Positions 24,701 through 33,387 of a stretch of DNA of 64,000 bases are shown here, piece after piece (position 1 is the first letter of the stretch; each line of letters opens with the position of its first letter). Source of the stretch: NAK19 sp034434515 (lineage in GTDB: Bacteria; Chloroflexota; Anaerolineae; Anaerolineales; UBA4823). The translations under genes were made by a program, and so were the position numbers. The stretch is taken from NCBI GenBank assembly GCA_034434515.1, contig DAOTZA010000097.1, positions 23,970 to 87,969 on the forward strand, given 5' to 3'. Under the pieces are notes generated by a model, which had not been told where the DNA came from, did not search any database, and saw only the letters and a list, made by a program, of their open reading frames with translations.

Positions 24701-25024
24701 TACCGGTGTCTGGTAGGGGATATGCGGCCAGAGCGTCCAGGGGCTGTAAGGGTTACCGTCGATCTTGGCAGCAAGGCCTTCGTAGAGCTTCACTTTGATG
24801 CCGCAGCCGGTGTTGCATTGCAAGCAAACCGTGTAAATCTGGTTTTCGGGCTTGGCTTCAAAGAATTCGCCGCTCTCGCCCAAACTCAAGGCTTTGCGGA
24901 TCGCCTCCCGTCCTTGCGGTAGATTGCCCAACACTGCCAGGGTGCCGCCGGCAATGCCGCTCAGTTTGAGAAAATCGCGTCGCGAAAGTGCTATTTTGTT
25001 CTTTTGGTCTTCAGGGTTGGTCAT
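21752..25024 (-). CDS. Molybdopterin oxidoreductase catalytic subunit (tetrathionate-reductase-like)
   Basis: A 1090-residue DMSO-reductase-superfamily enzyme. It has a Tat signal (SRRDFLKLSGIAGG), a 4Fe-4S site (CLQCNTGCG plus GLCPKGQ), a probable molybdenum-ligand Cys in GHTTVCQGS, and a C-terminal dinucleotide-binding domain. Its size and the inserts between the first and second domains are closest to TtrA/PhsA-type enzymes, so the substrate may be tetrathionate, polysulfide or another sulfur oxyanion; this is not settled by sequence. The ATG at 25024 has GGAGG 6 bases upstream. It follows the NrfD gene by one base. Confidence 0.88.
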   Translation of the reverse strand: MTNPEDQKNKIALSRRDFLKLSGIAGGTLAVLGNLPQGREAIRKALSLGESGEFFEAKPENQIYTVCLQCNTGCGIKVKLYEGLAAKIDGNPYSPWTLWPHIPYQTPVKEAATTEGGLCPKGQSGLQSVYDPYRLVSVLKRKPGTKRGEGQWVTISFEQAIEEIVNGGDLFGEGKVEGFKDLYAVREPDLMKQMGAAVKAIWDEKDSEKKKELVKKFQEDFKDHLDKLIDPEHPDLGPKNNQFAFVWGRMKNGRGDLVKRFVEQGFGSLNYNGHTTVCQGSLYFTGKQMSSRWNPKTGQFDSGDKFYWQADTGNSEFVIYVGANLYDANYGPPQRVPKATQAIIDGRKFAVIDPRLSKLAARAWKWVPIQPGTDAAFALGMIRWIFENERYNQAYLAIANQAAANAAGEPNYSNAAWLVKIKDGKPTTFLRASEIGLVEAQTETDSEGKEVTVYVAKDGTKFTCDVPVILVDGKPFAFDPLDPEAAPAVGEVLVDTKVGEFAVKSSLQILKEEAEKHTIAEWAEICGVKAKDIILLAHEFTSYGRKAVIDIHRGPSQHTNGFYNNNAYYALNLLIGNFDYAGGTIKGTTYNRMGEKKGQPFPINAMIEGALSPFGIDHLRTKVAYEKTTLYNPEKPYPTKRPWFPIASDIYQENVPSMGDAYPYQIKIFMQYMNGMAYSLPAAQTVIDILADPKKIPLIIASDIYVGETSTYADYIFPDLSYLERWELHGTHPSVPWKVENVRQPAISLPNWPTVKVFGEEIPLSFEALLLGIAEKLSLPGFGPNGMGQGIPYTRPEDLYLKEVANIAFGEKEDGSDAVPEADDEELRIFREARRFLPTSVFDEKRWKAALGNDESLWRRVVYVLNRGGRYQDFAKAYKGAQVANKYGRLINLYHEKTYKAINTMTGEHMFGGATYLPAGQDYLGQTINDNDYDLHLITYKTITMTKSRTISNYWLLAVMGEGYVVINSEDARKRGIKHGDLVRLSSASNPEGVWDVKDGRKIRVVGKAYVTEGIRPGVVAFPLGFGHWAGGANDIFIDGQLVKGDARRAVPLHANVVMRADPVTKNVTLSDLVGGSAVFYDTKVKIEKV

Positions 25025-25025
25025 T

Positions 25026-26159
25026 TCACGCCTCCTTTGGGGTTGCGGAGAAGAGATTGAGTTTTTCACTACCGATCAAAAACGCCAGAATGGCAATACC
25101 AATCGTGCCGCTGGTCACCGCCCATTCCATCAGGCTGGGGAAATAATCAAAGGTGAGATGTGGCCCGCTAAAGGCGTGCACCAGGGCTTCCAGCTCCGGC
25201 ACGGTCAAAGCCGGAAAGATGATCAAACCGCGCGCCACCGCATAGCCAACGAGCAGTAGAATGCCCATCCATCCTGCCCAGTGATTCTGGGTGGCATATC
25301 TACGCTGCACAAGGAACACCAACGGGATCAGCGATCCGATCAGGATTTGTAAGATCCAGAACGCCCACCAGTATTCCCCAAACAATACCTGACGCACTGC
25401 CTGCACGTTCATCGGCACATTGCCATACATGCTTTGGGAATAGTCCGCCCACATGAAATATAACTTTACCACCACCAAGACCACACTGACGAGGCTGAGC
25501 ACCCACAGTTGCTGTGGCCGATTCGGGTCATCCTCCCGGCCAAAGAAGCCGATGGCGGTTAGCATCATGGCTGCCCCCGAAGCCAGCGAAAAGACCGGAA
25601 ACTGCACTGGGAAAAGCCCGACATGCCAGAACGGACGCGCCGCGTTGACACCCAACAGCGCCCCAACCGCTCCGGAAATGAAGAAGGAGAAGACTAAGCC
25701 CACAGCCATCAAGGGCTTGAGGTAGGGGCTATTGGGCTGGCGGCTGGCTAATAACAGGGCAATCACGCTGATCATCCCAAACAAGGTATAGCCCCATACC
25801 ATCTGGAAAAGCAAAGAGAAGGGATTGCCTTGTAAATATACTTTCCAAATGCGGAAAAGATGACCGTTGTCCAACCCGATCGAAATCAGGGCTGCGACCA
25901 GGCACACCAGCGAGCCCCACAATGCCACCCGACCGGTGCCCTTGAAGAGCTTGATGCCGAAGAGTAAGTCCAGGGTGGCTATCATAAACCCGCCAGCGGC
26001 AATGCCGGCAAAGAACAGGTACATTGCAACCCACAGCCCCCAAACCACGTAGGAGCCGTAATTGGCGTTTTGGTGCCCGTGAGCAAAGCGATCATAAAAG
26101 CCCCACAAACCGAAGAGAAGGGTTAAGCTTCCAACGAGATAAGCCAGTTTCCTGATCAT
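25026..26159 (-). CDS. NrfD/PsrC-type membrane anchor subunit
   Basis: A 377-residue protein with about nine to ten transmembrane helices, matching polysulfide-reductase PsrC / NrfD quinone-binding anchors (NYGSYVVWGLWVAMYLFFAGIAAGGFM near the start). It should pass electrons between the quinone pool and the 4Fe-4S subunit encoded just upstream, 9 bases away. It contains no heme motif, as usual for the family. Confidence 0.87.
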   Translation of the reverse strand: MIRKLAYLVGSLTLLFGLWGFYDRFAHGHQNANYGSYVVWGLWVAMYLFFAGIAAGGFMIATLDLLFGIKLFKGTGRVALWGSLVCLVAALISIGLDNGHLFRIWKVYLQGNPFSLLFQMVWGYTLFGMISVIALLLASRQPNSPYLKPLMAVGLVFSFFISGAVGALLGVNAARPFWHVGLFPVQFPVFSLASGAAMMLTAIGFFGREDDPNRPQQLWVLSLVSVVLVVVKLYFMWADYSQSMYGNVPMNVQAVRQVLFGEYWWAFWILQILIGSLIPLVFLVQRRYATQNHWAGWMGILLLVGYAVARGLIIFPALTVPELEALVHAFSGPHLTFDYFPSLMEWAVTSGTIGIAILAFLIGSEKLNLFSATPKEA

Positions 26160-26168
26160 GGTTGCCTC

Positions 26169-27026
26169 CTAGACAAGGTAGTAAACGCGCGGCTCGGTGC
26201 CGAGTTCTTCTTTGAGACGCATCACATTGGGTTTGGCGATCAATTCAGCGACCAGCGATTCGGGGTCATTGGCATCGCCAAAAAAGGTGGCCCGCCCGAT
26301 GCAGGTGGTGGTGCAGGCCGGCAGGATGCCCTCCATGATGCGATGCAGGCAGAAGTGGCATTTGCGCACATTGCCGATGGGTGATTGCTCGTGTTTGCGT
26401 TCTCGCCGCTGGCCGTATTCAAAGGCTGTCCCGCTGGTCTCGTATTGTCCGGCCAGGCTGCTGCCCAGGGTCATTGTCAAGCCGTCCACTGTATTGTCGG
26501 TATAGTTGCGGCCAAAGTCGAAGGTGCGCGAGGCATACGGACAGGCGCTGATGCACGCCCGACAGCCAATGCATTGGTCATAATCCACCACAATCACTCC
26601 CTCTTCGTTTGTATAGGTAGCGTTTACCGGGCAAACCGGTGTGCAGGGAGCATTTTCACATTGTAGACACGGCTTGGGCAAGAATCGATAAGTCACATGC
26701 GGGTATTTGCCGATCTCCTCGGTCAGCACCGGGCGATAGACGACGCCGGGGGGCAATTTGTTTTCGGCGACACAGGCGATGGTGCAGGCATGGCAACCGA
26801 TGCAACGGCGCAAATCGATCACCATCACCCAGCGCCGCTCCGCTGGCCTCTTTTGCAAAGCGCGCTTGAGCTCGCGCTCCATGCGCACCAGTTCATCTTC
26901 TCTGACGAGAACGTCGTCTGCGGCGGCCTCAATAAGTGGAGCATTTTCCAAAGCTGGCGCAATCACCCCCGCAAACACTTCTGAAGCGACCTTGGATAAG
27001 AGGTTTGCTTGCATGGATTGGCTCAT
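26169..27026 (-). CDS. 4Fe-4S electron-transfer subunit (TtrB/NrfC-like)
   Basis: A 285-residue protein with four [4Fe-4S] motifs: CIGCHACTIAC, CLQCENAPCTPVC, CIGCRACISAC and CHFCLHRIMEGILPACTTTC. The mixed spacing is that of the NrfC/TtrB/PsrB group. It links the NrfD anchor to the molybdopterin subunit. A Tat signal is not obvious at the N-terminus; it could be exported together with the catalytic subunit. First gene of the operon FeS-NrfD-Mo-cytochrome-CMD. Confidence 0.9.
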   Translation of the reverse strand: MSQSMQANLLSKVASEVFAGVIAPALENAPLIEAAADDVLVREDELVRMERELKRALQKRPAERRWVMVIDLRRCIGCHACTIACVAENKLPPGVVYRPVLTEEIGKYPHVTYRFLPKPCLQCENAPCTPVCPVNATYTNEEGVIVVDYDQCIGCRACISACPYASRTFDFGRNYTDNTVDGLTMTLGSSLAGQYETSGTAFEYGQRRERKHEQSPIGNVRKCHFCLHRIMEGILPACTTTCIGRATFFGDANDPESLVAELIAKPNVMRLKEELGTEPRVYYLV

Positions 27027-27143
27027 AAGACTTCTCCTTTCAACAAGGCTTTGCTACACCAGGTTGTCAATCAACCCAGCTAAACTATAAATCAACCAAA
27101 ATGCCCTGTATAGCAGGAAATGTTTGATACTCGCCCCCTTACT

Positions 27144-27162
27144 TGTCAGGGAAAACCTGACA
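27144..27162. promoter_or_regulatory. Inverted repeat, candidate response-regulator operator
   Basis: TGTCAGG, five bases, CCTGACA: a perfect 7-bp palindrome about 120 bases upstream of the 4Fe-4S gene's start and just beyond the stop of the response-regulator gene. It could bind that LuxR-type regulator or act as a weak terminator; there is no T-run on either side, which favours an operator. Confidence 0.4.
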
Positions 27163-27168
27163 GAGAAA

Positions 27169-27825
27169 CTATTCAGCCGAGATAATGCCCTTGCTCAAGG
27201 CAAAACGTACTAGCGCAGCACGGCTGGATAAACCCAATTTCTCCATTCCCCGCGCCCGATAGGTTTCGATGGTTTTGACGCTCAAACCCAGTTGATCGGC
27301 GATCTCCTGAGCGGTATAGCCATAAGCTACCAGGCGCAGCACCTCTTTTTCGCGCTCGCTGAGCAAATCCCATTGTTCAAGGTCGGTGGACTGCGAGGGC
27401 GGCAGGATGTCCTCCAGTAAGTTGCGCGTCATGGAGGAATGGACATAGATTTCGCCTTGCATCACCGCTTGAATGGCAGAAAGCAACTCTACATCGGCGG
27501 CTTTTTTCAGCACGTAACCGCTGGCGCCGTTTTGCAGGGCTTGCCGTAAGTAATGAACATCATCGTGCATGGTTAAAATCAAGATGCGCGCTTTGGGAGC
27601 GCGTTTGCGCAACATGCCAATCGCTTCCAACCCATTCAGCCCAGGCATACTGATGTCCAGCAGAACCAGGTCGGGTTGTAATTCTTCGGCGAGGCGCAGG
27701 GTTTCTATCCCGCTTTCAGCTTCACCAACGACTTGCAGGTGCGGCTCCTGAGAGAGCAGCAGGCGCAAACCGGCTCTCAGAACGGCATGGTCATCGGCGA
27801 GCAAAATCGTAGTTTTCGGTTTCAT
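27169..27825 (-). CDS. NarL/LuxR-family response regulator
   Basis: A 218-residue regulator. The receiver domain (1-120) has the acidic pair ADDH, the phospho-acceptor Asp in LVLLDISMPG, and the Lys in YVLKKA. The LuxR helix-turn-helix (about 150-210) has LSEREKEVLRLVAYGYTAQEIADQLGLSVKTIETYRARGMEKLG. Its start overlaps the kinase gene by 35 bases. It lies directly upstream of the molybdoenzyme operon on the same strand and probably controls it. Confidence 0.92.
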   Translation of the reverse strand: MKPKTTILLADDHAVLRAGLRLLLSQEPHLQVVGEAESGIETLRLAEELQPDLVLLDISMPGLNGLEAIGMLRKRAPKARILILTMHDDVHYLRQALQNGASGYVLKKAADVELLSAIQAVMQGEIYVHSSMTRNLLEDILPPSQSTDLEQWDLLSEREKEVLRLVAYGYTAQEIADQLGLSVKTIETYRARGMEKLGLSSRAALVRFALSKGIISAE

Positions 27826-29272
27826 CTTCTACAGCCTTGGGAATAGGCAACTGGATGTAGATGCTGGTGCCGCGCCCGACTTCGCTTTCAATGGTTATCG
27901 TACCGCCAAGAAGGGCAGCCCGTTCTTGCATGCCGGCTAAGCCCAGATGTGCTTGCGCGCCATCGCCAATGGTGATTTTGGAAATGTCAAAGCCTATGCC
28001 GTCGTCTTCGACCACAGCTACAAGCTCGTCGCCGCGCTGCTCGATCAGAACGCTGACATTGCGCGCCTGAGCATGGCGGGCAACGTTGGTGAGCGCTTCC
28101 TGAATGATGCGATAGAGGGCGGTTTCAACGACATCGGGCAGGCGCTCTTGGGTCACATGATACATCAGGTCAATGGCTATTCGATGGCGCACCTGCCATT
28201 CCTTGACCAGGCGTTCCAGGGCTGCCTGCAATCCCAAATCGTCCAACAGGCGCGGGCGCAATTGCATTGCCAAATCATGGACTTCTTCCAGCGTTTGAAT
28301 AGCGATTTGGCGCAGTTCGCGGGCTTGTAATTGCGTTTGCAGGTCAGCACAACTGCCTTCCATCACTTTTAGCCCCATAATGAGCGAAGTGAGCGTCTGC
28401 GAGGTGCTATCGTGCAGCTCGCGCGCAATGCGTTTGCGTTCGTCTTCCTGGGTGACGATCACTTTTTCCAGCAACTGGCGGCGTAGAATCTCGCGCTCGC
28501 GGCGGATTTCATCGGCTTTTTCCAATTCACTGACCATTTGATTAAAGGCCGTGGCAAGCAAGCCGATCTCATCGTTTGCCCAGCGCTTCACCCGTTGGGT
28601 GAAATCGCCTTTTGCCACTGCCTGGGCTGCCTGAGCCAGATCTAAAATGGGACGGGTGAGAATCCAGGTCAGAAAAGTGGCAGCGGTAATGCCGATGAGC
28701 GAAACCAGAGCGGTGGTCAAGAGCAGTTGATTAGTAATGGTTGCCAGGGTTGTCCGAAGCGTGGCATCTGAGAGCCCAACGCGGGCTACCCCAACCTGCC
28801 CTTGCAGGATTGGGACAGCGGTGTCCCAAACGTATCCCTGATTGGTAGCCAGAATCAGCGTGCGATGATGTTCAGTGGGTTCAATAGGGTTAGCCGCCAA
28901 GAGGTCTTTCGGAAAGCTCTCCCCGTAGGTCGAGGCGAGTACCTGCCCCTGGGTATCTAACAAGAAGGCATAGGCCACGTTTTGATTGTTGGCTTTGGTC
29001 TCTTGCAAGAGGCGATGCAGAGCAAAAAGATCGTTGAGCAGGATCAGATCGGTTGAACGGGCGGCCAGATCGCGGGCAACTGAGACGCTCTGCTCGGCTA
29101 ATTGGGCAGCCATCGTACGGGTAAGCGCCTGACGCACTTGAACGGTAATCCCCAAACCTAGGAGCAGCACCAATCCCAAAACAATACCGAGAATCTTGGA
29201 ACGGACGCTCACCCCTCCGGCAATATCCCAAAAGCGTCGGAAAATCGCCTGTAACGAAGGGGGAATTTTCAT
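27791..29272 (-). CDS. NarX/DesK-type sensor histidine kinase
   Basis: A 493-residue membrane kinase from the ATG at 29272. A first helix (ILGIVLGLVLLLGLGITV), a periplasmic double-Cache-like region of about 140 residues, a second helix, and a HAMP domain are followed by the HisKA_3 motif (EDERKRIARELHDSTSQTLTSL, phospho-His) and an ATPase domain (EALTNVARHA, VEDDGIGFD). It forms one operon with the PhnD-like lipoprotein before it and the regulator after it. Confidence 0.9.
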   Translation of the reverse strand: MKIPPSLQAIFRRFWDIAGGVSVRSKILGIVLGLVLLLGLGITVQVRQALTRTMAAQLAEQSVSVARDLAARSTDLILLNDLFALHRLLQETKANNQNVAYAFLLDTQGQVLASTYGESFPKDLLAANPIEPTEHHRTLILATNQGYVWDTAVPILQGQVGVARVGLSDATLRTTLATITNQLLLTTALVSLIGITAATFLTWILTRPILDLAQAAQAVAKGDFTQRVKRWANDEIGLLATAFNQMVSELEKADEIRREREILRRQLLEKVIVTQEDERKRIARELHDSTSQTLTSLIMGLKVMEGSCADLQTQLQARELRQIAIQTLEEVHDLAMQLRPRLLDDLGLQAALERLVKEWQVRHRIAIDLMYHVTQERLPDVVETALYRIIQEALTNVARHAQARNVSVLIEQRGDELVAVVEDDGIGFDISKITIGDGAQAHLGLAGMQERAALLGGTITIESEVGRGTSIYIQLPIPKAVEDETENYDFARR

Positions 29273-29279
29273 TCTTTCT

Positions 29280-30212
29280 CTACCGTGTGGCGTTAAGATC
29301 GCTAAGCAATTCGCGCACGCTCTGGTAGGCGCTATCTTCGATGGGGACAAAGCGATCGACGCCAATTGCTCGTAAGGCTGCTTGCCCCTGCAAGTCTTGA
29401 TGCAGGGAAAGGAAGAAGTTTTGTAATTCCAACTTCATTTGCGGGCGTAAAGCGGGGTTAACCACGACCGGTGGAATGCCAAACGGCGGCGAACGATGGA
29501 TAACCCGCGTCTTTTGACCGATGGTAGCCTCGCGAGCGAGGAAAAACTCGTACACCAGGCTGTCTACCGCTGCTCCATCGGCTACTTTGTTGGCAACCGC
29601 CAGAATCGCCTGATCGTGGCTGTAGGTGAAGAAAATGCGCCCAAAGAATTCCTCCGGCGTGCTGCCTTGCTGTCTGACCAGGTAGGTAGGATACATGCGC
29701 CCGCTTAACGAAATAGGATCGGTAAAGGCAAATACCTTGCCACGCAAATCGGCAAGGTCGTTTGCCGCGCTATCGCCTGGCACTAGCAAGAGAGAATAAT
29801 AAACAGTCTCGCCGTTCACCTGCGGCGCAACTAACAGCTCCATGCCGAACTTTTCATGTCCGGCAATATAGGCGCTGGTGCATACAAACGCGACATCCAC
29901 CTGTCCCTGCTCCAGCAGGTCGTTGATTTCCAGATAAGTGCGACGTTGCACCAGTTCGACCGGGCGATTCAGGCGGCTTTGCAGGGTTTCCAGGAGCTGC
30001 GTGTAAGATTCCACGGTGCCCTGTGGGGAGATCACTGCCGCCACTGCCACCCGCAAAGGCACTACTGCGCTGTTGACGGGCGTTGGCAGAGGAACTCGCT
30101 GATCGAGGTTCACATAAGCGGCTGCCGGGAGGGAAAGGGCACTGCTACATGCCGGCAGAAACCAGAAAGGCATCAAAATTACCATTAACCGTATCCACTT
30201 GTTCATCGCCAT
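29280..30212 (-). CDS. PhnD-type periplasmic binding lipoprotein
   Basis: A 310-residue lipoprotein (lipobox LPAC at about residues 19-22) with the PhnD/TtrS sensor fold: AVISPQGTVESYTQLLETLQSRL, GQVDVAFVCTSAYI, KVFAFTDPISLSGRMYPTYLV. In enteric TtrS this domain is fused to the kinase and senses tetrathionate. Here it is a separate gene that ends 7 bases before the kinase start. The likely role is to present an oxyanion ligand to the kinase. Confidence 0.85.
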   Translation of the reverse strand: MAMNKWIRLMVILMPFWFLPACSSALSLPAAAYVNLDQRVPLPTPVNSAVVPLRVAVAAVISPQGTVESYTQLLETLQSRLNRPVELVQRRTYLEINDLLEQGQVDVAFVCTSAYIAGHEKFGMELLVAPQVNGETVYYSLLLVPGDSAANDLADLRGKVFAFTDPISLSGRMYPTYLVRQQGSTPEEFFGRIFFTYSHDQAILAVANKVADGAAVDSLVYEFFLAREATIGQKTRVIHRSPPFGIPPVVVNPALRPQMKLELQNFFLSLHQDLQGQAALRAIGVDRFVPIEDSAYQSVRELLSDLNATR

Positions 30213-30343
30213 CTCCGTAAATTAATCATACCCGATTTTTGGACGGATGGGATAAAATTTTGCCACTTTGGGAGTTGGGGTGACGACTCCTGTAGGGGAT
30301 GGCAGGCAGGTTTCAATAAGTATCTTGTATGTCTTAAAAAGAC

Positions 30344-30396
30344 TTGACAAAGGACGCATTTTTAGTTATTATTGAATAGTCAATATTGAATATTCA
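30344..30396 (+). promoter_or_regulatory. Promoter and candidate operator of the padR-MFS operon
   Basis: TTGACA (30344-30349), 17 bases, TATTAT (30367-30372). Overlapping and following the -10 are two ATTGAATA direct repeats and an inverted pair TGAATA/TATTCA. A PadR-type protein is encoded 11 bases further on, so self-repression through these repeats is likely. Confidence 0.6.
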
Positions 30397-30406
30397 GATT
30401 ATATCT

Positions 30407-30967
30407 ATGAACGATCGATTGCTTTTACTTGGTTTACTCAGACAGAGTGAGATGCATGGCTACCAGCTCTATGATTTCATCGAGCGTAATCTCACAGCCT
30501 GTACCAACTTAAAGAAGCCTTCCGCTTACTTTTTACTGAGCAAAATGGAAGTCGAAGGTCTGGTTAGCGTGGCGGAGACTCGCTCTGGGAATCGTCCCCC
30601 TCGCAAAGTGTATCGTCTCACGGCGCAAGGAGAACGCCTGTTTTGGCAACTGTTGGAAGAGAATTTGGTGCATTATACGCCAACAGTATTTCCAGATGAT
30701 ATTGGGATTGCTTTCTTAGATCAATTACCCCATGAGCGGGCAATTCAACTGCTACAGAAACGGCGAGAAGCCATGCAAGCTCATCTGGCAGAGTTGGAAG
30801 CCATCCCGCCGCACCGCGGCAGCGCCTCGCTGCTGATCCGTCACCAGATCCATCATTTGCGCAGTGAGTTAGTATGGCTCGATGCTTTGCTATCCGAAGT
30901 GCAGAGCGCATCCGTTTGGGAAACTGGTGCACAGACTGGCTGCAAACCGACCGAAAGCAAAGCATAA
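30407..30967 (+). CDS. PadR-family transcriptional regulator
   Basis: A winged-helix repressor of 186 residues. The N-terminal domain (LLLLGLLRQSEMHGYQLYDFI, YFLLSKMEVEGLVSVAETRSGNRPPRKVYRLTAQGERLF) is typical PadR, and a helical C-terminal domain (Vir_act_alpha_C-like) should mediate dimerisation. The ATG at 30407 gives the standard N-terminus. It is followed after 32 bases by an MFS drug-type exporter, the usual pairing in which PadR represses its efflux pump until the drug binds. Confidence 0.87.
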   Translation: MNDRLLLLGLLRQSEMHGYQLYDFIERNLTACTNLKKPSAYFLLSKMEVEGLVSVAETRSGNRPPRKVYRLTAQGERLFWQLLEENLVHYTPTVFPDDIGIAFLDQLPHERAIQLLQKRREAMQAHLAELEAIPPHRGSASLLIRHQIHHLRSELVWLDALLSEVQSASVWETGAQTGCKPTESKA

Positions 30968-30999
30968 TTTTCATCCCATTGTGAGGAGTTAAGTCGTTT

Positions 31000-32352
31000 A
31001 TGGCAACATCTACCTTATCTGCATCTGCTGAAGTTGTCAGCGAAAAGTTGAACTTCAAAAAAATCTTACCCATTTTTGTCATTGTCCTGATTGACCTGCT
31101 AGGGTTAACCATTATTATCCCCCTCATGCCATTGTATGCCACTGCGTTTGGAGCTTCTCCGTTGTTGATCGGTGTTCTAGGGGCGGCTTATCCGGTCATG
31201 CAATTTATCGGCGCACCGTTGTTGGGACGATTATCGGATCGGTATGGGCGTAAGCCTGTCTTGCTAATTAGCCAATTGGGTACTTTTGTCGGCTTTGTGA
31301 TCCTCGGCCTTGCCAATTCGCTATGGATGCTGTTCCTGGCGCGCGTTCTGGATGGCATCTCAGGAGCAAATATCTCCACCGCCCAGGCAGCTATTAGCGA
31401 TAGCACAACCGAGAAAACGCGCACGCAAGGGTTAGGTCTGGTCGGGGCGGCCTTTGGCATTGGCTTTATCCTCGGCCCGATTATCGCTTTCGTATCTCTG
31501 GCAGCCAGCGGCAATAACTATCATGTGCCGGCTTTTGTGGCTGCTGGTTTTTCCTTGACTTCGATTTTACTGACCTGGTTCTGGTTTGAGGAGACTCTAC
31601 CCAGGGAACTACGCCAGGCGAAGGCGAAAAAACCGCCTTTTACTCTATCTGCAATGATAGAAGCGGTGCGCCATCCAGCCGTAGGATTCTTGCTGGTGTT
31701 AATCTTTGCCCAGCAAATTGCCTTTGGCGGCTTTGAACAGCTTTTGGCGCTCTTTACCCTGAATCGCCTGGGTTTAAACGCTTCGGGCAATGCGATTATC
31801 TTTGTATTTGTTGGTTTGATCGTCGTTGCCGTACAGGGCGGTCTGATCGGTCGTTGGAGCCGTAAATATGGGGAGCGCCGGCTGATCCTGGCTGGCCTAG
31901 CAACGCTGGCGATTGGACTCACCTTAACCGCCTTCACCCCTCATCAACCCATGCCCTTCTATTCAAAAGCAGCCCTGCAAGCGGAATTACAGGGCTCGGG
32001 TACCTTCCGCACCCATGAAAATCCTACCACCCAAAACCTGACCATCGCTATCCCAGACGACAACCAGAAAGGCTGGTTTGGACTGGGATGGTTGCTGGTT
32101 GCCATGATCCCGGCTGCGGTGGGAGGCGGCATCCTGCAACCCAGCATCAACAGCCTGATCAGCCAGAAGACGCGTAAGGACGAGGTGGGTGGATTATTAG
32201 GCATCTCGGCCGCATTTTTGAGCGGCGCCAATGCCATTGCTCCGCTGGTTGGCGGCCTGATTTTCCAGGCGTGGGGTTCAACAGCTCCATTCCTGATCTT
32301 TGGCTTGGTCATGGCAATCCTGCTGAGCCTTGCTCTGATTTACATCAAGTAA
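31000..32352 (+). CDS. MFS efflux transporter (TetA/DHA1-like)
   Basis: A 450-residue 12-helix major facilitator. The signature GRLSDRYGRKPVLLISQLGTF lies between helices 2 and 3, and the first helix IVLIDLLGLTIIIPLMPLYA is typical of the TetA/DHA1 drug:H+ antiporters. A periplasmic loop of about 60 residues between helices 7-8 and 9 (HQPMPFYSKAALQAELQGSG) is longer than usual. The PadR gene upstream suggests inducible export of a toxic compound, identity unknown. Confidence 0.87.
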   Translation: MATSTLSASAEVVSEKLNFKKILPIFVIVLIDLLGLTIIIPLMPLYATAFGASPLLIGVLGAAYPVMQFIGAPLLGRLSDRYGRKPVLLISQLGTFVGFVILGLANSLWMLFLARVLDGISGANISTAQAAISDSTTEKTRTQGLGLVGAAFGIGFILGPIIAFVSLAASGNNYHVPAFVAAGFSLTSILLTWFWFEETLPRELRQAKAKKPPFTLSAMIEAVRHPAVGFLLVLIFAQQIAFGGFEQLLALFTLNRLGLNASGNAIIFVFVGLIVVAVQGGLIGRWSRKYGERRLILAGLATLAIGLTLTAFTPHQPMPFYSKAALQAELQGSGTFRTHENPTTQNLTIAIPDDNQKGWFGLGWLLVAMIPAAVGGGILQPSINSLISQKTRKDEVGGLLGISAAFLSGANAIAPLVGGLIFQAWGSTAPFLIFGLVMAILLSLALIYIK

Positions 32353-32454
32353 AAAAGGGTCCACCTTTTAGGGATTTGTGGTGACGACGATTGCAGGCTA
32401 CGCCGGACAGGGAAGCGTGCCGCGTTCCAGAGCCGGCATATCACCAGTGTATTC

Positions 32455-32488
32455 GTAGGGCAAATTTGGAATTTGCCCTACGGTTTTT
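32455..32488 (+). terminator. Rho-independent terminator of the padR-MFS operon
   Basis: Twelve-base perfect stem GTAGGGCAAATT/AATTTGCCCTAC with a TGG loop, then GG and TTTTT. Placed about 100 bases after the MFS stop. Confidence 0.8.
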
Positions 32489-32634
32489 CATATTCAGACT
32501 TTTCAAGAAATTCGTTTGCCTGTGATAACCACGCCAGAAGCTTGCCTAGCGAGCCTTTGTCGCCAATGCAGAAAAAAAGTAGAAGTAGGCATCTCTACGA
32601 TATAATATGACTCGCTGCACAGGATTTTCCACTC

Positions 32635-33267
32635 ATGAGGAATCAGGTTCCCTCTTCTGGCTCGTCTTCCCCCTTTCAATCTCTCGTCAATGCCCTGTGC
32701 AATCTGGGGTTGCCTCTGTTCTTGCTCGGGGTGGTTTTCTTCATGGCTACCTCGCCCGGCGATGGGGAAAATCCAAAATTCTTTGTCCCGCTCATCCGCC
32801 GGGTTTCGAGCATCACCCCGATTGCCCTCCTGCTGGCGCGAATTTTACCTCCGCTGGATCGCTGGTGGTTTCGGTTGAGCAACGGAAGGCAAACGCTCAC
32901 CAGCCTGCTCGCCGATGTGCCGGTTGTGATGTTAACCACCGTTGGCGCCAGGAGCGGGAAACCTCGCACAACACCGCTTCTCCCGATCATTGACCCCGCC
33001 AAACCAACCTGCCTTGCCCTGATTGCCACCAATTTTGGTCAGGAACGCTATCCCCAATGGTACTTTAATCTCAAGAAAAGCCCTCAGGCAGTGTGTGCGA
33101 TGCATGGCGAGCAGAAAACCTATCTGGCTCGCGAAGCCGAAGGAGAAGAATATCAGCGTTACTGGCAGCTTGCCGAAGAAACCTTCTTTGGCTATCGCTT
33201 GTATCGCCAGCGCATTCGGAGCAGGCGCATCCCGATCCTCATCCTTGAACCACTAGAGAAAGCATGA
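32635..33267 (+). CDS. Deazaflavin (F420)-dependent nitroreductase-like protein
   Basis: A 210-residue protein. Residues 95-200 match the DDN family of split-barrel oxidoreductases: LTTVGARSGKPRTTPLLPI, ALIATNFGQERYPQWYFNLKKSPQAV. Known members use F420 or bind other flavins and quinones. The N-terminal 60 residues add a hydrophobic segment (NLGLPLFLLGVVFFMA) absent from most members, suggesting membrane attachment. No F420 synthesis gene is in the window. It is monocistronic. Confidence 0.75.
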   Translation: MRNQVPSSGSSSPFQSLVNALCNLGLPLFLLGVVFFMATSPGDGENPKFFVPLIRRVSSITPIALLLARILPPLDRWWFRLSNGRQTLTSLLADVPVVMLTTVGARSGKPRTTPLLPIIDPAKPTCLALIATNFGQERYPQWYFNLKKSPQAVCAMHGEQKTYLAREAEGEEYQRYWQLAEETFFGYRLYRQRIRSRRIPILILEPLEKA

Positions 33268-33387
33268 GGGGTTGTCTGAGGCGGAAGGCGGGGGTACGGT
33301 TGATGCGACTCACACAATTTCCAGGGCGCGATTTTCGCCGCAAAACCGAACCTTTGAGGCGTTTGGATTGCGCATTGCGAATCGAGG

